Assembly (NCBI GenBank): GCA_017469645.1
Contig: JAFUFY010000055.1
Coordinates: 1 to 64,000, forward strand
Direction of reading: 5' to 3'
Source: Campylobacter sp.
Lineage (GTDB): Bacteria; Campylobacterota; Campylobacteria; Campylobacterales; Campylobacteraceae
DNA: 64,000 nt
Every line of letters begins with the position of its first letter. The stretch's first letter is position 1. Below the pieces are notes generated by a model. That model was not told the origin of the DNA, did no database searches, and worked only from the letters and a program-made list of their open reading frames with translations. Positions 27,299 to 36,147 of this stretch are shown here, piece after piece. A program made the position numbers and the translations under genes.

Positions 27299-28510
27299 TT
27301 GGGCGCAAATATTAATGACTATCTAGTTTGGCGTGGCGATATAAAAATATCAAAAAACCACGAATTTAACGAACTTGATAGTCTTATTTTGGCACGATTT
27401 GCGTATATGCTTTTTCACAAAATTTCGTTAAATTCGCAAGAAAGTATAAAATCAATCGCCAAAAAAATGCAAAATTTTGACAACAGCGAATTTTTATATA
27501 ACGGCGATAAAGAACTAATCACAAATTTAGGAAAAGCAAAACGATTTTGCGATATGGTAGTAACAAACTACGAGCAAAATAACGACAAAACAAGCCAAAA
27601 GCAGTTTGGCGCAATCACAATCCACACCAAAAAAGATGAAATTTATATCTCATTTTTAGGCACAGACAATAGCATTTTTGGCTGGAACGAAAGCTTTAAC
27701 ATGGCTTTTATGCAAGAAATTCCGTCTCAAATTTGCGGCAGGGAGTATCTAAATAAAATCGCCAAAGCATATCCAAATAAAAAAATTCGTATCGGCGGAC
27801 ACTCAAAAGGTGGAAATATCGCAGTTTATTCGGCTTTGAGCGCGGATAGTGAAATAGCAAATAGAGTTATTAAAATTTACAATTACGATGGACCGGGATT
27901 TAATACTAAATTTGATTTAAATAGTGCTAGTAGCGATATTGTAGCCAAAATTCAAACCTATATCCCGCAAGATAGTATCATCGGGCGACTTTTAAATCAC
28001 AAAGAAAAATTCAAAGTGGTAAAAAGCTCACAAAAAGGGCTTTTGCAACATGATATTTTTTCATGGCAGGTTTTAAGGGACGATTTTATCTATGCTAAAA
28101 GCACAAAAACTAGCAGAAATATCGATAAAGCATTGAGTGCATTTTTAGTTACAGCTAGCGATGAAGAATTGAAAATTGCTATCGATACGGCATTTAGAAT
28201 TCTTTATGCTTCAAACGCAGAATCCTTTAATGAAATTTTATCAAATTTGCCTACTGCCTTATCAAATATGCTTAGAGAATATGGCAAGATTTCATCAGAA
28301 CAAAAGAAAAATATTATAAAAATTGCAACAGAGATAATTTTGCTTTATATAGGTATTTTGCGAAAGCAAAATAGAGCTAAATTTAAAAATATACAAGAAC
28401 AATATATTGAATTTGGTAAATCAAAATTTAAAGAATTAGGCAAAAAATACATTAATAAATTTATCAAAGAAATTGATGATAAAATCGATGAAAAAAAGGA
28501 TAAAATTTGA
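27299..28510 (+). CDS. DUF2974-like alpha/beta-hydrolase (Mbeg1 type)
   Basis: 403 residues. Starts at a TTG two bases after the livF stop, with AGGA upstream; the family-like opening NINDYLVWRGDIKIS supports this start. Lipase-type fold with the nucleophile elbow IGGHSKGGNIAVYSALS (GHSKGG) near residue 170, a preceding YISFLGTDNSIFGWNESFNM (lipase-3-like GTD), and YNYDGPGFN after it. C-terminal 130 residues are helical and Lys-rich. Probable serine hydrolase of unknown substrate, cytosolic (no signal). Overlaps the next gene by 4 bp (TTGA). Confidence 0.85.
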   Translation: MGANINDYLVWRGDIKISKNHEFNELDSLILARFAYMLFHKISLNSQESIKSIAKKMQNFDNSEFLYNGDKELITNLGKAKRFCDMVVTNYEQNNDKTSQKQFGAITIHTKKDEIYISFLGTDNSIFGWNESFNMAFMQEIPSQICGREYLNKIAKAYPNKKIRIGGHSKGGNIAVYSALSADSEIANRVIKIYNYDGPGFNTKFDLNSASSDIVAKIQTYIPQDSIIGRLLNHKEKFKVVKSSQKGLLQHDIFSWQVLRDDFIYAKSTKTSRNIDKALSAFLVTASDEELKIAIDTAFRILYASNAESFNEILSNLPTALSNMLREYGKISSEQKKNIIKIATEIILLYIGILRKQNRAKFKNIQEQYIEFGKSKFKELGKKYINKFIKEIDDKIDEKKDKI

Positions 28511-29598
28511 AAAAATTTCTACTGATTTTATCACTATTTTGCACTTTAAATGCTGATGAAAATGCTACAAAAAAAAGCCTTTCTCTCATCGCAGTCGGAG
28601 ACAATCTAATCCACTCAAAAATCATCGAAGCAGGTTATAATGAAGCCAACAAAAGCTACGATTTTAAGGAGCTTTACGCATATATCAAAGACGAAATCAA
28701 ACAAGCAGACATAAAAATCATAAACCAAGAGACAATTTTAGTCCAAGATAGAAAAAAAATCAGCGGCTACCCTGCGTTTGGCTCTCCGATTGAAGTAGGC
28801 TTTGCCGTAAAAGACGCAGGATTTAACATTGTCGCTCATGCTACAAACCACGCACTAGATAAAGGCGAAACAGGCATACAAGATAGCATAAATTTTTGGT
28901 CGCAGTTTGATGATGTCGCATATATCGGCATTTCGCCCGATCACAACAAAAGCGAATTTATCAAAATTTTCAAAAAAAATGATATTAGCGTAGCCCTTTT
29001 AAACTATACTTACGGGCTAAACGGATACAAACCGCCAAAAGGCAAAAATTATCTAGTAAATTTGCTTAGCGATGAAGAAAAAATCAAAAGCGATTTGGAA
29101 TTTGCTAGGAAAAATGCCGACTTTGTCGTGGTTTTGCCACACTGGGGCGTGGAATACTCGCACAAACCGACCAAAGAACAGCGAAAAAAAGCGCACTTCC
29201 TAGCTAACGCAGGAGCCGACCTTATCATCGGCACTCACCCGCATGTAATCCAGCCATTAGAATTCATCACAACTGATGATAACAGAAGCGTTCCGTGCTT
29301 TTATTCGCTAGGAAATTTCATCTCAAACCAAGAAGAACCCGTGCGAATGCTTGGCGCCATGGCAGATGTAAAAATCGAAAAAGAGCATAACAAAACGCAG
29401 ATAAAAAGCATAAAAGCCGAGCCGTTAATCACGCACATAGGGACATTTTCAGGGAATTTTTCGGTGCATTTTTTAAGGCACTATCCGACTATTTTAGAAG
29501 CCACGCACCGACTAAGGCGAACGCAAGGCAAAAAAATGAGTGTTGAAAATTCAAAAAGGCTTTGGAATTCTATATTCTCAGAATTTTATATAGAATAA
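28507..29598 (+). CDS. CapA-like metallophosphatase-fold protein, exported
   Basis: 363 residues, start TTG overlapping the previous stop. Signal peptide MKKFLLILSLFCTLNADE. Resembles the PGA_cap/CapA family: SLIAVGDNLIHSKIIE near the N terminus, KIINQETILV, AHATNHALDKGETGI, VLPHWGVEYSHKP and LIIGTHPHVIQPLEF carry the expected Asp, Asn and His metal ligands. CapA proteins assist polyglutamate export, but no capBC is present, so the periplasmic role here is unknown. Linked to the liv operon by overlapping reading frames. Confidence 0.87.
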   Translation: MKKFLLILSLFCTLNADENATKKSLSLIAVGDNLIHSKIIEAGYNEANKSYDFKELYAYIKDEIKQADIKIINQETILVQDRKKISGYPAFGSPIEVGFAVKDAGFNIVAHATNHALDKGETGIQDSINFWSQFDDVAYIGISPDHNKSEFIKIFKKNDISVALLNYTYGLNGYKPPKGKNYLVNLLSDEEKIKSDLEFARKNADFVVVLPHWGVEYSHKPTKEQRKKAHFLANAGADLIIGTHPHVIQPLEFITTDDNRSVPCFYSLGNFISNQEEPVRMLGAMADVKIEKEHNKTQIKSIKAEPLITHIGTFSGNFSVHFLRHYPTILEATHRLRRTQGKKMSVENSKRLWNSIFSEFYIE

Positions 29599-29691
29599 TT
29601 TCATATAAAAATCTATTAAAATTATAATAAATATCATTAAATTTATCATTTTATTAATTAAAATAAAGATAATTTTAATCTTTTTTAGTAT

Positions 29692-29707
29692 ATGATTTGA
29701 AAATCAT
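29692..29707. promoter_or_regulatory. palindrome over the -10 of the barrel-ABC-NnrS operon
   Basis: ATGATTT-GA-AAATCAT (7-2-7) overlaps a plausible -10 (TATGAT, 29691-29696) and ends 19 bases before the start at 29727. Outer TAGTA...ACTA letters extend the symmetry with one offset base. Consistent with a repressor site such as a Fur-family protein; identity inferred. Confidence 0.5.
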
Positions 29708-29726
29708 TACTATTATAAGGAATATT

Positions 29727-31634
29727 ATGAAAAATTTAAAAATGTTTATCATTTTTTCTAGTTTAAGTAGTACTTTGTTTGCTACTGATTTGACCAATTC
29801 AAATCAATTTACTCCACTAAAACAATTTGGTCCGCCAAGTCCCATTACGCCAAATATCGCTCAAAATTACGGCGTTGAAAATCAATTTGATAGAACCGAT
29901 AGAAGCGAGTATTTTTCAGTTACCGATCAAATTGATAATGCTTTAAGCCCACTTCGTTTGCAAGGCGGAATTTATGGTAAAAACTACTACACTTCTGCCC
30001 TTGCTATGGCAAGAACTTCGCAGTTTTATGCTATTGCTAATGCAAATTTCACCAAAGCAAATGGCTATAAAGATGGCGGTGAAAATGAAGTGGATTTTGG
30101 CTACGAACGCTTTAATCAAGCCCTAGTTTTAGGCTGGGTGCCAAATGAATTAAACGAGCTTAAATTTACATTTTTGCACGATAATATCAAAGATGACAAG
30201 CAACCCGAATACCAAATGGATCCTGTTAAAACGGATCGCAAAATTTTAAAATTTGATGGGCGTTTGGGCGAAGCGAGTATGGAAAATACGCTAAGTTACG
30301 GCTTTTCGTATCGCAAAATAGAAAGAGAGGCAAATAATTTTAAATTACGCCAATCGCCACAAGAAATGTTTGTCAAGCTTGATCGCGATATTTGGGATAT
30401 AAATTTAGCTTATGATGCTGATTTTAGCGATTTTCACAATAAATTTGGATTTATTTTCACGCAGGATAATCATAATGGCAAAAGATACCGCAAAAACGGA
30501 AATATGGCGTTTTTAAATGCTTATAGATTTGCTGATTTGGATATAAAAGATTATAGAATTTTTGATGAAATTTCATATAAATTTAATGAATTTAACAAAG
30601 CCACTTTGGGATTAAGTTACGAAATCAACAAAGCAAAAGCTAAAAAATTTAGTGAAAATTTGCCAAATCCGCAAAATGCAACACTTCAATTTCCAAGTGC
30701 CGGGCAGTTATGGAAAAAATTTTATGGCAAAGAATTTGACGGAAGCATTGATGAAAACGCTTTTGGTGCGAGTTTAAAATATGAATTTATGCCTAGTAAT
30801 TTGCAAAATTACGCCCTTGAAGTTGCTCACATAGAGCGAATCGGCGATAATGTGGAGAGATTTAACACGCTTTCGGGCTTTGTGATAAATCCGCTTGGCA
30901 TGTATATGTCGCCAAATGGCACAGGAAATGGGATAATCGGCAATCCGTTTTTGGATAAAGAAAAGCATAATTTTATAAAAATCAGCGGCGATATTAAAAA
31001 TGAAAATTTCAAAGGCTATATGAATTCAGTTAATCCAAATGCTCTAAATTTAGGCTTTTTGGTGATGTATGATAAGGTTGATGATTTGATTATTTTTGAT
31101 AGAGCAAGGGGGCAAAGTGGCATTTTAGAAAGCTCAGGCGATATAATCGCAAGAAACGCTGATGCTGATATATTTTTAGCCAAACTTTATGCAAAATACA
31201 ATTTCAACGCTCATTTTGGCGTTAGTTCTAAAATTTATTATGCTTACGGAGAAAACCGCACAGATAATAGAGCACTTTATCAAATTCGCCCTTTTGAGTT
31301 TGATTTGAATTTAGATTATAAAGATTATTTCTCGCTTGGCTCGTATAATCTTGGAGCTGGGCTTAGGGCGGTTTCAAAGCAAACAAGGGGCGATTTTGAC
31401 AAGCAAAACGGACTTGGGATTGATAACAAAGACGCAAGTAAGGGCTTTGCTTTGCTTGATTTATACGCAGGAGTAAATTTTAAAGATAATTTTGGCGTTA
31501 AATTTGGCGTAAATAATGTTTTTGATAAGCAATATGCCGAATTTATAAGTGCTGATCATGTTGAAGCTTTCGCTCCTAGCACGGTTTATGCACCTGGGCG
31601 AAATTTTTATATTAGTTTTAATGCTGCATTTTAA
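29727..31634 (+). CDS. TonB-receptor-type outer-membrane barrel lacking a recognisable plug
   Basis: 635 residues from the ATG at 29727 (AAGGAAT upstream; a TTG at 29697 lies in the palindrome). Signal peptide ends around LFATD. From about residue 70 the sequence is alternating beta strands and it ends PGRNFYISFNAAF, the aromatic C-terminal strand of TonB-dependent receptors, with FGVNNVFDKQYAEF just before, also typical. The N terminus is only about 60 residues before the strands begin and shows no plug-domain motifs or TonB box, so it is shorter than a complete receptor. Heads a six-gene operon. Confidence 0.8.
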   Translation: MKNLKMFIIFSSLSSTLFATDLTNSNQFTPLKQFGPPSPITPNIAQNYGVENQFDRTDRSEYFSVTDQIDNALSPLRLQGGIYGKNYYTSALAMARTSQFYAIANANFTKANGYKDGGENEVDFGYERFNQALVLGWVPNELNELKFTFLHDNIKDDKQPEYQMDPVKTDRKILKFDGRLGEASMENTLSYGFSYRKIEREANNFKLRQSPQEMFVKLDRDIWDINLAYDADFSDFHNKFGFIFTQDNHNGKRYRKNGNMAFLNAYRFADLDIKDYRIFDEISYKFNEFNKATLGLSYEINKAKAKKFSENLPNPQNATLQFPSAGQLWKKFYGKEFDGSIDENAFGASLKYEFMPSNLQNYALEVAHIERIGDNVERFNTLSGFVINPLGMYMSPNGTGNGIIGNPFLDKEKHNFIKISGDIKNENFKGYMNSVNPNALNLGFLVMYDKVDDLIIFDRARGQSGILESSGDIIARNADADIFLAKLYAKYNFNAHFGVSSKIYYAYGENRTDNRALYQIRPFEFDLNLDYKDYFSLGSYNLGAGLRAVSKQTRGDFDKQNGLGIDNKDASKGFALLDLYAGVNFKDNFGVKFGVNNVFDKQYAEFISADHVEAFAPSTVYAPGRNFYISFNAAF

Positions 31635-31643
31635 GGAGAGAAA

Positions 31644-31967
31644 ATGACAAATTTAACTTACGGCGAAGTTTTTAAGCTTAGTGATTTAGGGGAGATTAAA
31701 GTTGGCGGGATTGCAGATAGCGTGTTTGCAAATACTAGCGGGACTAAATTTTTAATCAAAAATTTTGATGAAAACGCAGTTTTGGGCGAACACAAAGCCC
31801 CAGGCGATGCGGTAGTTTTTGCTCTAAGCGGTGAAGCGATAATCTCGTATGAAGGCAATGATTTTCACATAAAACAAGGCGAAAATTTTGTTTTTCAAAA
31901 AGGCGGTCGCCACGCAATCAAAGCGATTGGTAAATTTAAAATGGCACTTTTAATCGTGCTTGAATAA
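31644..31967 (+). CDS. small cupin-domain protein
   Basis: 107 residues, one cupin barrel. The first cupin box is degenerate (GEHKAPGDAVVFALSGEAII: G..H...GD..L.G.) and the second is GENFVFQKGGRHAIKAI. His in both boxes could hold a metal. No signal peptide, so cytosolic. Strong ribosome binding site AAGGAGAG; 9 bp after the barrel gene and 9 bp before the binding-protein gene. Confidence 0.87.
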   Translation: MTNLTYGEVFKLSDLGEIKVGGIADSVFANTSGTKFLIKNFDENAVLGEHKAPGDAVVFALSGEAIISYEGNDFHIKQGENFVFQKGGRHAIKAIGKFKMALLIVLE

Positions 31968-31976
31968 GGAAATATT

Positions 31977-32942
31977 ATGAAAAGAAGAGAATTTTTAGGA
32001 GCTTCATTAGCACTTGGAGTAAGCGGAGCGTTTTCAAATTTATTTGCCAAAGAAAATTTTACGATTTATGGTGCCCCTGCTTTGCCTAGCGTTACAATCG
32101 GCGTAGCTACGCTAAATGGAAATTTATCAAAAAAATATAGCACAAATTTACAAATTTGGAATAGCCCAGATCAGCTCAGAGCCGGTGTGGCAAACGGCTC
32201 GTTTAAAGTAATGATGGCACCAAGCAATGTTGGATTAAATTTAGCAAATCAAGGAGCAAAAGTCGGACAAATCAACATTTTAACGCAAGGGCTAAATAAC
32301 ATTTTAACTAAAAATCAGCCTATAAACGAACTTGGCGATTTGTATGGTAAAAAGCTAATCATGCCGTTTCGCAACGATATGCCTGACATCGTGTTTCGTG
32401 TGCTTTTTGAGAAGTTAAATTTAGATATTTCTCGCATTCAAATCGACTATGCTGCCACGCCGCCAGAAGCTTTGGCTATGTTTTTAAGCAAGGATTATGA
32501 TGCTGCGTTTTTGCCTGAACCAATGGCAAGTGGAGCGATTTTAAAGGGTAAAACCGTTGGCGTAAGCGTAGTGAGAAATTTTGATATTTTAAATGTGTGG
32601 AAAAGCGTGTTTAATCAAAAACAAGCCCTAATCCCACAAGCAGGAATTATCGCTGATAGTGAATTTTTCGCTTCGCACAAAGATGATTTTGCCATGTTAC
32701 ATGATGATTTGGTAAATGCTCTTTCGTGGCTAAAATCAAATCCACAAAGTGCGGCAAATATCGGCACAAATTATCTCCCAGCAGCCGTTCCGGCAATCGC
32801 TGGGTCAATTCCGCATTCAAATTTATGCGTCTTAAAATCAAGCGAGATAAAAGAAATGATGAGTTTTTTTGAGATTTTAATGAAGCACAATCCAAAATTA
32901 ATCGGAGGAAAACTCCCAAATGATGAGTTTTTCTTATGGTAG
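31977..32942 (+). CDS. Tat-exported NMT1/SsuA-type ABC solute-binding protein
   Basis: 321 residues. Twin-arginine signal MKRREFLGASLALGVSGAF suggests folded, possibly cofactor-bearing export. The body resembles NMT1/THI5/SsuA-type binding proteins: VTIGVATLNG, GSFKVMMAPSNVGLNLANQG, ELGDLYGKKLIMPF, YAATPPEALAMFLSKDYDAAFLPEP. Related proteins bind sulfonates, nitrate, thiamine precursors or metal chelates; the ligand here is unknown. Confidence 0.85.
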   Translation: MKRREFLGASLALGVSGAFSNLFAKENFTIYGAPALPSVTIGVATLNGNLSKKYSTNLQIWNSPDQLRAGVANGSFKVMMAPSNVGLNLANQGAKVGQINILTQGLNNILTKNQPINELGDLYGKKLIMPFRNDMPDIVFRVLFEKLNLDISRIQIDYAATPPEALAMFLSKDYDAAFLPEPMASGAILKGKTVGVSVVRNFDILNVWKSVFNQKQALIPQAGIIADSEFFASHKDDFAMLHDDLVNALSWLKSNPQSAANIGTNYLPAAVPAIAGSIPHSNLCVLKSSEIKEMMSFFEILMKHNPKLIGGKLPNDEFFLW

Positions 32943-32969
32943 AAATTTAGGTCAAAAAAGAGTGGCGGT

Positions 32970-33767
32970 ATGATTAAAGTTGATAAAATTCGCAAAAACC
33001 AAAATGCGATTTTTTATATAATTGATTATCTTTGGGGCGGATTAGCGGGGCTTGGCGTAGCTTTTGTGTTAGTTGCGATTTGGCAAGAAGCGGCTTTGCA
33101 TTTAGGAGCACTGCTGCTTCCAGCCCCACTAGAAGTGTTTGAAAGAGCAAAAGAGCTTTTATCAAATTTAGCTCAAAGTGAGATTGATATAACGATATAT
33201 CGTGCTTTGTTTGGGATTTGCGTTTCGCTAGTTTTAGGGATTTCTCTTGGGCTAATTGCTGGTCGTTTTAAAACAGCAATGGCACTTTTAAAGCCCATTA
33301 TCACAATGCTTTTAGCAATGCCGCCAATCATTTGGATAGTTTTAGCCATTTTTTGGTTTAGCTTTGGTAATCAAAGCGTGATTTTTACTATTATTGCGAT
33401 TTTAACACCACTTTCATTTGCAAATTCAGCCGTTGGTATGGCAAGTGTTGATGAAGCTCATTTGGAGCTTTTTGACGCTTATAAACTTGGAATTTACAAA
33501 AAAATTCGCTTTATTTATCTACCTCATCTTAGTTCGTATCTACTCAGTGCGATTAGCGTTGCTTTTGGAAGCGGGATAAAAGTCGTTTTTATGGCTGAAT
33601 TACTAGGCTCAAATGACGGCGTGGGTGCTAAAATCGCCACCGCTAGAACTATGCTTGATAGCGTGGAAGTTTTAGCTTATGTGGTTTTAGCTATCGCTTT
33701 TGTCGCTTTGTTTGAGTATTTAATCATCAAACCGCTTGAAATCGCCTTTATGCCGTGGAATAGATAA
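32970..33767 (+). CDS. SsuC/TauC-type ABC permease
   Basis: 265 residues, six helices, binding-protein-dependent transport domain. The EAA loop is MASVDEAHLELFDAYKLGIY followed by the family KIRFIYLPHLSSYLLSA; TMLLAMPPIIWIVLAIFWFS is the SsuC-like helix. The stop overlaps the ATPase start (TAATG). Confidence 0.92.
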   Translation: MIKVDKIRKNQNAIFYIIDYLWGGLAGLGVAFVLVAIWQEAALHLGALLLPAPLEVFERAKELLSNLAQSEIDITIYRALFGICVSLVLGISLGLIAGRFKTAMALLKPIITMLLAMPPIIWIVLAIFWFSFGNQSVIFTIIAILTPLSFANSAVGMASVDEAHLELFDAYKLGIYKKIRFIYLPHLSSYLLSAISVAFGSGIKVVFMAELLGSNDGVGAKIATARTMLDSVEVLAYVVLAIAFVALFEYLIIKPLEIAFMPWNR

Positions 33768-34459
33768 TGTTAGAGATTAAAAATTTAAAATTTGAGATTT
33801 TGCGAGATACGATTATTAGGGATTTTAGTCTAAATTTAGGGCTTGGCGAAGTAAAAACACTTTTTGGACCATCAGGCTGTGGCAAAACAACACTTTTACG
33901 CCTTGTTAGCGGTCTTGATACGCCAAAAAGCGGTGAGATAAAGTGTAAATTTAAAAAAATCGGCTTTTTGTTTCAAGATAATAGACTTTTGCCAAATTTA
34001 ACTGCTTTGCAAAATATCAGCATTTTTAACCAAAAGCCAAATTTTGATGAAATTTATGAAACCGCCTGTAAAATCGGACTTGAAAAATCAGATTTAAACA
34101 AATTCCCAAAAGAGCTAAGTGGTGGTATGCAAAAACGAATCGCATTCTTACGCCTTTTTTTAAGCGGGGCGGATTTGGCACTTTTAGATGAGCCGTTTGT
34201 CGCACTCGATCACGATATGCGCGATATTTTAATAAATTTATTAGTAGAAAAAATCGCCAAAAAAGAGCTTTCTGTGCTTCTTGTAACGCACGATCGCTTT
34301 GAAGCAGCTAGGCTTAGCCACGAAATAATCGAACTCGAAGCTAAATTTATGAATATAAAACGCAAAATTAAGCTAGATACTTCGCTTTTAAAACGCGACG
34401 CCAGATACGAAGAAATAGTTGTTGCAAAAGAATTTAAAGGAATAGTTTATTATGAATAA
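33767..34459 (+). CDS. SsuB-type ABC ATPase
   Basis: 230 residues. Walker A GPSGCGKTT near 36, Q-loop GFLFQDNRL, signature ELSGGMQKRIAFLRLF, Walker B LALLDEPFVALD, switch VTHDRFEA. The C-terminal 45 residues (MNIKRKIKLDTSLLKRDA) extend beyond the core fold. Overlaps the nnrS-like gene by 8 bp. Confidence 0.93.
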   Translation: MLEIKNLKFEILRDTIIRDFSLNLGLGEVKTLFGPSGCGKTTLLRLVSGLDTPKSGEIKCKFKKIGFLFQDNRLLPNLTALQNISIFNQKPNFDEIYETACKIGLEKSDLNKFPKELSGGMQKRIAFLRLFLSGADLALLDEPFVALDHDMRDILINLLVEKIAKKELSVLLVTHDRFEAARLSHEIIELEAKFMNIKRKIKLDTSLLKRDARYEEIVVAKEFKGIVYYE

Positions 34460-35543
34460 TTTTTTTACTCATCCTATGCGAATTTTTTTTATGAGTGCCT
34501 GTTTTTGCGGGATTTGTGGCGGTTTGGTGTTTTATTTTAGCAATAATTTTCTTATCTTGCACCAAATACTTTTTTTAAATTTACTTCCAGCCTGTGCTTA
34601 TGGCGGATTTTTGCTTACTGCAATTCCTGATTGGGCTAATTACCACGGAAGCCTTAAAAAAATAGGTTTTACGCTTTTTGGCTTAGTTTTTTTAGCCTTT
34701 TTATCTTTGCCGTTTAGTTATTTGCTAAGTGGCAGTTTTATCGCTATCTTTTGGGCGATTTTGCTTGGATTTTGTGCTATTTTATTGTGGCGTGATAAAA
34801 ACGATGATAATTTTTCAATTTTGTTTGTTTTGTCCCTATTTTTGGGATTTGAGATCGCATTTTTATTAAAAAATGATTTTAAATTTTTATATTCACAAAT
34901 CCACATAAGTGTTGCTGCGATCGCGGTTGTAAGCTTTCGTGTAAGTATAGTTTTAGGAAATGAAGCTTTAAAAAACACAAATTTTAAAGACCCTATTTTC
35001 TTGCCAAATTTCGTCCATAAAAATTTAGTTGCGTTTTTTGCTATTTTCTATGCTTTTTCGGCACTGTTTTTGGACGAAAAAACAAGCGGATTTGTCGCAC
35101 TTGGTCTTGGTTTTACGATATTAGCCAAATTAAAAGAACTGCATTATTTTGTGCTTTTAAAACGCCATTATATCGCATTTTACTATGCTTTTGAACTGCT
35201 TTGTGCATTTGGATATTTGTGGCTTGGATACTGCGAAATTTATGGGATTTATGGCTCGGCTCCGCTTCATTTAATCGCACTTGGATATTACTTTGCGATG
35301 ATTTTATTTATTTTTATTGTCGCTGGACTTCGCCACAGTGGATTTATAAAGCTTAAATTCCCGTTTTTTGGCATTTTGGCATTAGTGTTTATGCTGCTTT
35401 CTACTTTCGTTCGATCACTTTTAACCGAATTTAGCGGATATATCCATTTGTCGGCATTTTTACTGATTTTATCATTTGGATTTTATGCGTTTAAATTTTT
35501 TAAAATTTTCACCCAAAACCCATTTTCAGATGACCCTGAGTAA
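34452..35543 (+). CDS. nnrS: NnrS family haem/copper membrane protein
   Basis: 363 residues, about twelve helices. NnrS features: N-terminal HPMRIFFMSACFCGICGG, LPACAYGGFLLTAIPDWANY, FRVSIVLGNEAL and HLIALGYYFAMILF(I), with His residues placed as in the haem-binding family. NnrS proteins are linked to nitric-oxide stress and denitrification regulons. Here it closes the barrel-cupin-ABC operon, translationally coupled to the ATPase. Confidence 0.87.
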   Translation: MNNFFTHPMRIFFMSACFCGICGGLVFYFSNNFLILHQILFLNLLPACAYGGFLLTAIPDWANYHGSLKKIGFTLFGLVFLAFLSLPFSYLLSGSFIAIFWAILLGFCAILLWRDKNDDNFSILFVLSLFLGFEIAFLLKNDFKFLYSQIHISVAAIAVVSFRVSIVLGNEALKNTNFKDPIFLPNFVHKNLVAFFAIFYAFSALFLDEKTSGFVALGLGFTILAKLKELHYFVLLKRHYIAFYYAFELLCAFGYLWLGYCEIYGIYGSAPLHLIALGYYFAMILFIFIVAGLRHSGFIKLKFPFFGILALVFMLLSTFVRSLLTEFSGYIHLSAFLLILSFGFYAFKFFKIFTQNPFSDDPE

Positions 35544-35553
35544 ATTTACAAAT

Positions 35554-36042
35554 TCACTCAAATTTCACGGCAAATTCGCCAAATTCGGCTTTTGTCGCAG
35601 TCGCTAAATCGTTTGGATTTAGCCAAATTTGTTTGCCCCTAACACCTGCACTAACGCAAATTTGAGTTTGTGTTAGTGCGCGTGAGTCGATAAATGTGCG
35701 AAAGTGCTTTTTCATGCCAAGTGGCGAACAACCGCCCCTAACATAGCCTGTGATTTTTGTTAGCTCTTTTAGATTCATTAGCTCGGCTCGTTTGACTTTC
35801 GCAATTCTAGCTAACGCCTTTAAATCAAGGCTTAAATCGCCTTGCAAACATGCCGTGATATATTCATTTCCGCACTCGCAAACTATCGTTTTATAGACCT
35901 GCTCGATAGGCTTTTGGCACGAATTTGCCACATGCACAGCGTCAAGGTTGTTTTCATCGACTTCGTATTCAAGTATTTCGTAATGAATTTTAAGCCCGTC
36001 AAGTATGCGACAAGCGTTAGTTTTTTCGATTTTTTTGGACAT
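35554..36042 (-). CDS. ybaK: Cys-tRNA(Pro)/Cys-tRNA(Cys) deacylase YbaK
   Basis: 162 residues, YbaK/EbsC subfamily of the INS trans-editing domains. Removes mischarged Cys from tRNA(Pro). Characteristic ITGYVRGGCSPLGMKKHF near residue 100 and ALARIAKVKRAELMNLKEL before it; KTNACRILDGLKIHYEILEYE at the start. Convergent with the nnrS gene, 10 bp apart. Confidence 0.93.
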   Translation of the reverse strand: MSKKIEKTNACRILDGLKIHYEILEYEVDENNLDAVHVANSCQKPIEQVYKTIVCECGNEYITACLQGDLSLDLKALARIAKVKRAELMNLKELTKITGYVRGGCSPLGMKKHFRTFIDSRALTQTQICVSAGVRGKQIWLNPNDLATATKAEFGEFAVKFE

Positions 36043-36147
36043 TTTTAGCCTTGAATTTATAATTAAAACTTGAATTTTATCACAAATTTAGTTACTAACA
36101 AATTTAAAAAATGTTATAATTTTTGAAAAAATTTGAAAGGAAAGACA

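Noticed and set aside
28507-29598. Poly-gamma-glutamate capsule synthesis
   Set aside because: Only a CapA-like protein is present; capB and capC ligase genes are absent, so the pathway cannot be claimed.
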